Source of the DNA: Pyrococcus sp. NA2
Lineage (GTDB): Archaea > Methanobacteriota_B > Thermococci > Thermococcales > Thermococcaceae
Direction of reading: 5' to 3'
Length of the DNA stretch: 64,000 bases
Assembly: GCF_000211475.1 (NCBI RefSeq)
Contig: NC_015474.1
Span: forward strand, 1,116,001-1,180,000
Shown: piece after piece, positions 58,833-64,000 of the stretch
Layout of the letters: each line of letters starts with the position of its first letter
How positions within the stretch are numbered: the stretch's first letter is position 1
Position numbers and translations under genes: made by a program
Notes under the pieces: model-generated
The model's database searches: none
What the model saw: only the letters and a program-made list of their open reading frames with translations
Told to the model about the DNA's origin: nothing

Positions 58833-60479
58833 GAACAATTCAAATGCAACTACGGGAACCTCAATTCCCCAGTTTTCCAATACTTGGGGATGAATTTCGC
58901 CAATGATTCCAATTTCTTCTCCGTTGACAATTATCTTTCCAACTCTTCCTGGAATGAAGCTCCCATGTTCGGTTTCTTCAAGCTCGTATTCAATGTCCAA
59001 GTGTCTCATTAGTCCATCTAATATCTCTTTTGCGTTTGTAAATGTGTAACCACTACCTGCAAGAGCAACTGCAAGTTTTGGCTCACTCCTAGTCTTTGTC
59101 TCTAACCTTTCATCAATCAATGTGACTAGACCAACCTCAAATATTCTCTGGGGATATTCCTCGTGAGTATTGTTGCTCAAGAACTCCATTAAACTTGGCA
59201 ATAGCCACTTTCTTAAGACACTCCACTTCATGCTCACTGGATTGGCTATCTCAACGATGTCCTCTTCCTCAATGTTCATCTTATTAAACTGGGCGTCTTT
59301 ATTCGTTAGATTAAACGTCATGATTTCTTGGAGTCCAAACCCAACCATTAGCTCCCTAATTGCATCCTCAAAGTCTTTAAATGGATCCCCTCTTCCCTGG
59401 ACAGCTAATTTTGGTTCCTCAGGTTCTATATTGTTGTAGCCGTAGGCTATTAAAACATCCTCGAGAATGTCTCTAGCATGCATTATGTCATCTCTGAATG
59501 CGGGATACTTAACCTTTGCCTTGTTTTCCTTGATCTCAACCTCATACATCATTCTCTCCAGTAGTTCCTTTATCTCCTCATTGCTAAGCTTTAAACCTGA
59601 AAGTCTCCTTATGTAATCTAAGTCAACTTCAAATTCTCTTGGAGTTAAGTCGGGCGTCTTTATTTCAAAATCCCTATAAACAACCTTAACGCTCTTTATC
59701 CTTCCTCCTCTTTCAGCAAGTGCCGTAACCATGACGTTTAGTGCTAACATGACCTTATCGAGCCTCCATCCTGTGACGTCTATGAAGACGTTTCTTGTAT
59801 CAGTGGTAACTCTCCCTGTGAATTCTGAATTTATTATCGGAGGCATTGAGAGTACGTTACCTTCGCTATCTACGAGCAGTGGATAGTATGGTTTATCTTT
59901 GATTATGTGTCCATACTCTCTTCCCTTCTCATGCTTTTCGAGGATCTCCTCAAGGGTCATTTCCTCCTTATATCCGAGTGGAGCAAACTTCTCAGTCTTT
60001 TCAGCGGCCCTATAGTAGATCGGTGGTTTTACCTTGTCAAAGTCAAATATTCCAATTGCAACCTCTCTTCTTCTCCTTCCAAATGTAAGGGCAACTTTTT
60101 CCTGAAGTTGAATTATCTGACTTAATGAGTCCTCGTCAAACTTTAATCCCTCAACGATTGCATAAACTCCATATGGTCTTATGTCCTTCAGCTTTTCATC
60201 GACGTAAACAACTACATCACTTTCTTCAACTTCATATTTCGGTAATCCCCTCTCAATTCCAAGTGCAAATCTTATCTGCCTTGCAACTCCCTCAGCGCTC
60301 CATAGATCGGGTCTGTTCGTGTCCTTTGAGTCAAGCTTAAAGTATATCTTTCCATTCTCCTCCCAAATGTCATCTAGCTCACACTTTGCATATAGAACTA
60401 GGTCTTCCCACTCCTCGATGCTAAACTTCTTCCCAACGAGTCTTTCGAGATCCTCCTTTGAAACTTCGAATTTCGGCAT
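58809..60479 (-). CDS. pheT: Phenylalanyl-tRNA synthetase beta subunit
   Basis: A 556-residue subunit of the archaeal/eukaryotic-type PheRS. It contains the B3/B4 editing-like domain (HIIKDKPYYPLLVDSEGNVLSMPPIINS), the B5 domain and the catalytic-like core (MTFNLTNKDAQF; NPVSMKWSVLRKWLLPSLME). It lacks the bacterial N-terminal tRNA-binding B1-B2 extension. ATG 60479 is supported by GAGGTGAGCTCC. It follows pheS by ten bases as one operon. Confidence 0.96.
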   Translation of the reverse strand: MPKFEVSKEDLERLVGKKFSIEEWEDLVLYAKCELDDIWEENGKIYFKLDSKDTNRPDLWSAEGVARQIRFALGIERGLPKYEVEESDVVVYVDEKLKDIRPYGVYAIVEGLKFDEDSLSQIIQLQEKVALTFGRRRREVAIGIFDFDKVKPPIYYRAAEKTEKFAPLGYKEEMTLEEILEKHEKGREYGHIIKDKPYYPLLVDSEGNVLSMPPIINSEFTGRVTTDTRNVFIDVTGWRLDKVMLALNVMVTALAERGGRIKSVKVVYRDFEIKTPDLTPREFEVDLDYIRRLSGLKLSNEEIKELLERMMYEVEIKENKAKVKYPAFRDDIMHARDILEDVLIAYGYNNIEPEEPKLAVQGRGDPFKDFEDAIRELMVGFGLQEIMTFNLTNKDAQFNKMNIEEEDIVEIANPVSMKWSVLRKWLLPSLMEFLSNNTHEEYPQRIFEVGLVTLIDERLETKTRSEPKLAVALAGSGYTFTNAKEILDGLMRHLDIEYELEETEHGSFIPGRVGKIIVNGEEIGIIGEIHPQVLENWGIEVPVVAFELFLRPLYRQ

Positions 60480-60489
60480 GGAGCTCACC

Positions 60490-61989
60490 TCACCAAATTA
60501 GCTTTGCCTCTCTAAGCCACCTTAAATCGTAGCTGAAGAGGTACCTTATATCGTCTATACCCAACTTGAACATTGCTAGGCGGTCTATTCCTATCCCCCA
60601 TGCTATTACGGGAACTTTAATTCCAAGGGCCTCTGTCATCTCCTCCCTAAATACTCCAGCTCCCCCGAATTCTACCCATCCAAGTTCAGGATGGTATGCA
60701 CTTAGTTGAACGCTTGGCTCTGTGAAGGGATAGTAATCTGGAAGGAATTTAACTTTCTTTGCTCCCGCTATTTCCGTTGCAAACTTCTTTAGTATTCCAA
60801 GGAGGTGCCTAAAAGTTAAATCTTCACCAATGATGAATCCATCTATCTGATTAAACTCGATTAAATGTGTTCTGTCGAGGACATCAGGTCTAAAAACTCT
60901 CTGAATAGTGAAGTATTTCCCTGGTATCTCGACGCCTTTTGCCAATTGCCTGGCACTTAAAGCAGTTGCGTGTGCTCTTGGCATTAGGAGCATCGCTCTC
61001 TCAGGACTCCAGACGTAACCCCATCCTCTTGATCCTGCTAATCCTCTTTCGTGAGCCTCCTTAACCTTGGCGACTAGCTTATCATCCGGTAGGTAACCTT
61101 TCTCTGGATACTTAAGTTGATACGTGTCTGTCCATTCTCTAGCTGGATGATTCTGAGGTTGGAAAAGTGCGTCGAAGTTCCAGAATTGAGTTTCTATTAA
61201 GCTCTCAACCGTCATTTCTATGAACCCCATCTCAATAAGCCTTCTCCTGATCTTGTCCAGGAAGACCCTGTATGGTTGTTTCTTTCCTGGATAAACCTTC
61301 CTGACTGGGGCCTTTATATTGAAGGGTTTAAGCTCTACTTCTCTCCATTTTCCGCTTGCAATCAATTCCGGAGTTAATGCTGTTACTTCCTTTTTAAGCT
61401 CAATACCTCTCTTGACTAGTTCAAGTCCTTTATCAGTTATCTCAGCTATCCTTTCAACTTTTTCATCCTCTTCAGCAATTTTTCTCCTCTTAAGTTCTCT
61501 AACTGGAATAACCTTTTCAACTTCATCAACTGTTACTTCTCCCTGGGAGAGCAACTTTAGGGCTTTGTCTATACCTCTCTCTTCAGCTTTAATTCCCTTC
61601 TCCGTAATCTCAAGAATTAGTTCCTTTTCAGTTTTTATTATCTTAGCCCATCCCTCTCTTCTTAAAATTCCAATTGTTGGATTTATTTCTTCTTTATCAA
61701 GCGTTGTTTCTAAATCTCTTATGGAGATTCTTCCCTTATCCCTTAAGAGTTTAAGTGCCCTGATCTCAGGAAGCCCGACCTCAAGGTACCTCTTTCCTAT
61801 TTCGGTTATTCTCACTATCTTTTTCGCTTCTTCATGTATCCTCGCGAGTCCTTGGGCTTCAAGGGTTAGAAGAGCCCTCATTACTGCAACCTGCTCCAGG
61901 CCCGTTACTTTACTTAACTCTTCAATCTTGGCCTTCTTGAGTTCTGCTAGCTTCAGCAATACGAGTTTTTCATTGTATCCTAATGTCAT
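60490..61989 (-). CDS. pheS: Phenylalanyl-tRNA synthetase alpha subunit
   Basis: A 499-residue class II synthetase catalytic subunit. The N-terminal half holds several winged-helix DNA/tRNA-binding-like domains ([20 protein letters not shown]), as in archaea and eukaryotes. Motif 2 is [20 protein letters not shown], and motif 3 is [18 protein letters not shown] 61989 with GGAGGGTGTAATT upstream is the start. The longer frame to 62121 translates the GC-rich RNA region and is rejected. Confidence 0.96.
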   Translation of the reverse strand: MTLGYNEKLVLLKLAELKKAKIEELSKVTGLEQVAVMRALLTLEAQGLARIHEEAKKIVRITEIGKRYLEVGLPEIRALKLLRDKGRISIRDLETTLDKEEINPTIGILRREGWAKIIKTEKELILEITEKGIKAEERGIDKALKLLSQGEVTVDEVEKVIPVRELKRRKIAEEDEKVERIAEITDKGLELVKRGIELKKEVTALTPELIASGKWREVELKPFNIKAPVRKVYPGKKQPYRVFLDKIRRRLIEMGFIEMTVESLIETQFWNFDALFQPQNHPAREWTDTYQLKYPEKGYLPDDKLVAKVKEAHERGLAGSRGWGYVWSPERAMLLMPRAHATALSARQLAKGVEIPGKYFTIQRVFRPDVLDRTHLIEFNQIDGFIIGEDLTFRHLLGILKKFATEIAGAKKVKFLPDYYPFTEPSVQLSAYHPELGWVEFGGAGVFREEMTEALGIKVPVIAWGIGIDRLAMFKLGIDDIRYLFSYDLRWLREAKLIW

Positions 61990-62027
61990 AATTACACCCT
62001 CCAAGGTAAAGGCCACAAATTTAAAAA

Positions 62028-62036
62028 TTGTTTTGG
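62028..62036 (+). promoter_or_regulatory. TATA-like box before the H/ACA-like RNA
   Basis: TTTAAAAAT lies about 22-25 bases before the start of the GC-rich RNA region. It also lies upstream of pheS on the other strand. Confidence 0.4.
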
Positions 62037-62049
62037 TTAATTTTAAAAT

Positions 62050-62210
62050 GTCCGACCCCGCCCGGAGGCCCGACCGAGGGAGCGTGCCGAGAAAGGCGCG
62101 CAATGAACGAGGCGACGTCACCGGGCGGACAGGGCTCGGTCTCCGGGGCCGCCTGAGATTGCCGAGAATGGCGAGCGATGAAGGCGGGCGGATAATCCGA
62201 GCCTATATAA
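62050..62210 (+). ncRNA. Two-hairpin H/ACA-like guide RNA candidate
   Basis: A GC-rich island of about 150 bases. Hairpin 1: CCGCCCGG (62058-62065) pairs with CCGGGCGG (62121-62128) and is followed immediately by ACA (62129-62131); its upper stem GCGTGCC/GGCGCGC (62082-62101) is flanked by GA and AATGA, as in a kink-turn. Hairpin 2: GGCTCGG (62133-62139) pairs with CCGAGCC (62197-62203) and is followed by ATA; CCTGA (62152-62156) and GATGA (62177-62181) form a kink-turn. Both apical stems carry GCCGAGAA[A/T]GGC. This fits archaeal pseudouridylation guides. Ends are approximate. Confidence 0.65.
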
Positions 62211-62841
62211 TCTCAATTCTCACCCTATCTCCATCCTTCAAATTAAGGGTTTCCCTTAGGCTTACGGGAGCTATTATTTCAGCTATCTTTGGGGGGTGAA
62301 CAGTTCTAGATGGAATAACTATCGCACCCTCGATTTCATCGATTTTAACCCTATAAGCTCTAACATCCCCGAAAGTTCTTCCATTCTTCGTAAACCCAGG
62401 GATAACTATTGGTCTCGCAGTACAAAGTGCATCAAATATTGTCTTTGGGAAGATTACCCTCACATTAAGAGTTCCTGGATAAGGGTCAAACCCTAGGTAT
62501 TCCTTTATTAACGGTGCATATTGTCTAACGTAATAAGCTCCCTCCCCTATTCCAGAAATGACCTCTCCAACTATCACTCCTGAATACAATGCCGATGATA
62601 TCTCCTCATACAATTTTTCCAATAATTGTACTCCTTTATCCGTCAGGATGACGAATGTTCCTTTCTTGGATTCCCTCTTTTCTATATATCCGTTTGTCTT
62701 TAACTCTTCGAGCCATCTGAGTATTGTCTGAGGAGAGACATCAAGTTCCTTACTTAACTCTCTTAGAGTTATCGAGATTTCCTTTCCAATTCCCCCTCTT
62801 TTGGCGAGTTTTATTAGAAGTGTAAGTGTCTTTAACTTCAT
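62203..62841 (-). CDS. ribK: CTP-dependent riboflavin kinase with N-terminal wHTH
   Basis: A 212-residue protein. Residues 1-85 form a winged helix ([26 protein letters not shown]), and residues 90-212 are the DUF120 domain, characterised in Methanocaldococcus as CTP-dependent riboflavin kinase. Motifs [19 protein letters not shown] and GTLNVRV are visible. It makes FMN and may self-regulate through the wHTH. ATG 62841 has AGGGGAAG upstream. It overlaps the endonuclease V gene by 92 bases. Confidence 0.9.
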   Translation of the reverse strand: MKLKTLTLLIKLAKRGGIGKEISITLRELSKELDVSPQTILRWLEELKTNGYIEKRESKKGTFVILTDKGVQLLEKLYEEISSALYSGVIVGEVISGIGEGAYYVRQYAPLIKEYLGFDPYPGTLNVRVIFPKTIFDALCTARPIVIPGFTKNGRTFGDVRAYRVKIDEIEGAIVIPSRTVHPPKIAEIIAPVSLRETLNLKDGDRVRIEII

Positions 62842-63388
62842 CAAACTTCCCCTTGGATAGTTTGTCAGCCAGTTTTAATGGTTTCGGATAACCTCCTTCG
62901 TCAAGTAACTTTTCGACGATACTAACGGCATCGTCAAGCGTAATCAAGTTACCAACACTAACGTAAACTTTCCCAACTTTCCTATAACTATCCGGAGGAG
63001 TTCCACGGAGTAGCTTTTTTGCCACACCAATCGTGGGTTTTCCGAGTAGTAATCCAATGTGAGATGCAAGTCCATATCCCCTTGGATGTGCTTTCCCATG
63101 GCCTTCTACCATTAAGACATCGAACTCTTCTCCCTTTATTGCCAACAATATTGGTCTTGTCTCCCTCAAGAAAAAGAATGTGGGGATGTAAGGATAACTT
63201 ATATTGGTCTCAACGATCTTTGTTCTAAGTATCGTAGGCTTAGGGAAAGAGCAGATAACTAAAGCAGCTCTGGCGGTATTATTTTTATATGAGACATCGA
63301 CAGCGGCAACCTTTTCAACTTTCCCAATTTTTCTCTCCGTTATCTTTGAACTTAACTTTTTCTGAACTTCGGCTATCTTTTTTAGCAT
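62750..63388 (-). CDS. nfi: Endonuclease V
   Basis: A 212-residue nuclease that nicks DNA 3' to deaminated bases such as inosine. The catalytic regions are AAVDVSYKN (first Asp), [19 protein letters not shown] (Glu replaces the frequent Asp) and [10 protein letters not shown]. The last 31 residues ([15 protein letters not shown]...) coincide with the overlapping ribK start and look untypical. GGTGTTTTAA precedes ATG 63388. It overlaps the translin gene by 74 bases. Confidence 0.92.
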   Translation of the reverse strand: MLKKIAEVQKKLSSKITERKIGKVEKVAAVDVSYKNNTARAALVICSFPKPTILRTKIVETNISYPYIPTFFFLRETRPILLAIKGEEFDVLMVEGHGKAHPRGYGLASHIGLLLGKPTIGVAKKLLRGTPPDSYRKVGKVYVSVGNLITLDDAVSIVEKLLDEGGYPKPLKLADKLSKGKFDEVKDTYTSNKTRQKRGNWKGNLDNSKRVK

Positions 63389-63998
63389 TTAAAACACCTT
63401 CAATCTTCTCTTCTAATCTTCTGTTTACCTTAGCCCTAGTCAAATCTTCGAGTGTCCTTTCTAATATATATCTAGCTTGATCCTGCTTTTGTCTGATGTT
63501 AACCAAACCTTTGGGGTACTCTAGGGTCATCAGCTCTTCATATACCCTCTCCATGAAATTATAGGTCTCCTCTGCAACTTTTAGGTTTCCTTTCATCAAG
63601 TTTATTAGGAAGTGTCTCCTCAATTCTCCTATGAAATCTCCCAGCCCAAGAATATAATCTTGGGGTGGCACTTTAAGTTCTTCAAAACTTGGAAAATCTT
63701 TATCAGTGAGATATCTGTATAGAAGCATCGCTTCAACGAACTCTTGATTTGCTGTTTGAACGTATCCTGTGTAATAAAGGTCTTCATGACCCTTTAGAAT
63801 CTCTCTAAGGTTTTTAACAAGTTCATAGGCCTTATCAAGCCTTTCCTTTGCAAGATCTAGTTCCCCTCTGTGGATTGCCTTTATTGCATCTCCGCTCAAC
63901 CTCACAATATCTCTTGTTATTTGAAGTGCTTCCTCCCTAAGTCTGTCCTTTTCGTCCAGAACGCTCTTAGCAATTGATATTACTTCTTCAATCCTCAT
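63315..63998 (-). CDS. Translin-family protein
   Basis: A 227-residue all-helical protein resembling archaeal translin (COG2178), which forms octameric nucleic-acid-binding rings. Typical elements are [61 protein letters not shown] and [21 protein letters not shown] with acidic residues that in C3PO-type relatives support RNase activity. The ATG lies two bases from the window end, so its binding site cannot be fully seen. It overlaps the endonuclease V gene by 74 bases. Confidence 0.88.
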   Translation of the reverse strand: MRIEEVISIAKSVLDEKDRLREEALQITRDIVRLSGDAIKAIHRGELDLAKERLDKAYELVKNLREILKGHEDLYYTGYVQTANQEFVEAMLLYRYLTDKDFPSFEELKVPPQDYILGLGDFIGELRRHFLINLMKGNLKVAEETYNFMERVYEELMTLEYPKGLVNIRQKQDQARYILERTLEDLTRAKVNRRLEEKIEGVLNAKKDSRSSEKVKFKDNGEKNWES

Positions 63999-64000
63999 CC

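Noticed and set aside
61990-62121. N-terminal extension of pheS
   Set aside because: It translates the GC-rich RNA region, and a strong ribosome binding site sits directly before ATG 61989.
61319-62299. 326-codon plus-strand open frame over pheS and the GC-rich RNA
   Set aside because: Ser/Leu-rich antisense of pheS that continues through the structured RNA region; no binding site or homology.

Overview
The window is a 64 kb piece of a hyperthermophilic euryarchaeal chromosome, almost certainly a Pyrococcus (Thermococcales). The evidence is archaeal informational genes (MCM, GINS, aIF2-beta, TFE, S6e, L10e, split PheRS), GGAGGTGA-type ribosome binding sites, AT-rich TATA boxes about 27 bases upstream of RNA starts, tRNA genes with encoded CCA, and inteins in MCM (two), topoisomerase I and the KlbA-type ATPase. 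Many proteins look, from memory, close but not identical to P. horikoshii and P. furiosus homologs, so I do not name a species.

Layout. 1-4.5 kb: end of pcp, glyoxylate reductase, a helical-repeat protein, a four-CBS protein with a ribosome-hibernation-like tail, nikR, tRNA-Glu and a small degraded-looking stretch. 4.7-12.2 kb (minus): a replication/translation cluster, Gins23 - MCM (two inteins) - aIF2-beta - GT-C membrane protein, then a GPN GTPase and MinD. 12.2-17.3 kb: a DMT transporter, a membrane-anchored transcription regulator, S6e, a compact structured RNA element in front of a membrane-protein gene, DUF2110-TFE, tRNA-Lys. 17.4-28.3 kb: a COG2433 protein with no canonical start codon, intein-bearing topA, coaD, an ADP-forming acyl-CoA synthetase alpha subunit, a class V aminotransferase, a Nif3-like protein, map, a GIY-YIG protein and tRNA-Ser. 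28.3-37 kb: moeA-moaD, YjbQ, a second helical-repeat protein, a TudS-like protein, a cDPG-synthetase-like ATPase, MATE exporter, AlaX and CoA-disulfide reductase. 37-50.5 kb: pyk, DUF59, ZIP transporter, L10e, queD-queE, cysS, a RAM-domain protein, DUF47-Pit phosphate uptake, a phosphoesterase preceded by the tiny ribosomal gene eL41/eS32, nitrilase, FAH protein, THUMP methyltransferase and a permuted GTPase. 50.6-57.5 kb: a five-gene type IV pilus/secretion-like operon (DUF515, exported protein, KlbA ATPase with a class-2 intein, two TadC proteins). 57.6-64 kb: tdh, pheT-pheS, a GC-rich double-hairpin H/ACA-like RNA, and an operon of unusually overlapping genes (translin-like, endonuclease V, riboflavin kinase).

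The most interesting items are: the structured leader with a palindrome over a Shine-Dalgarno site at about 14.66-14.73 kb; the H/ACA-like RNA at about 62.05-62.21 kb; the COG2433 gene lacking a normal start; the signal-peptide/TM/wHTH regulator; the CBS-HPF-like fusion; and the intein set, each at a catalytic site, including a degenerate homing endonuclease in TopA. I see no CRISPR array, no intact insertion sequence and no prophage.
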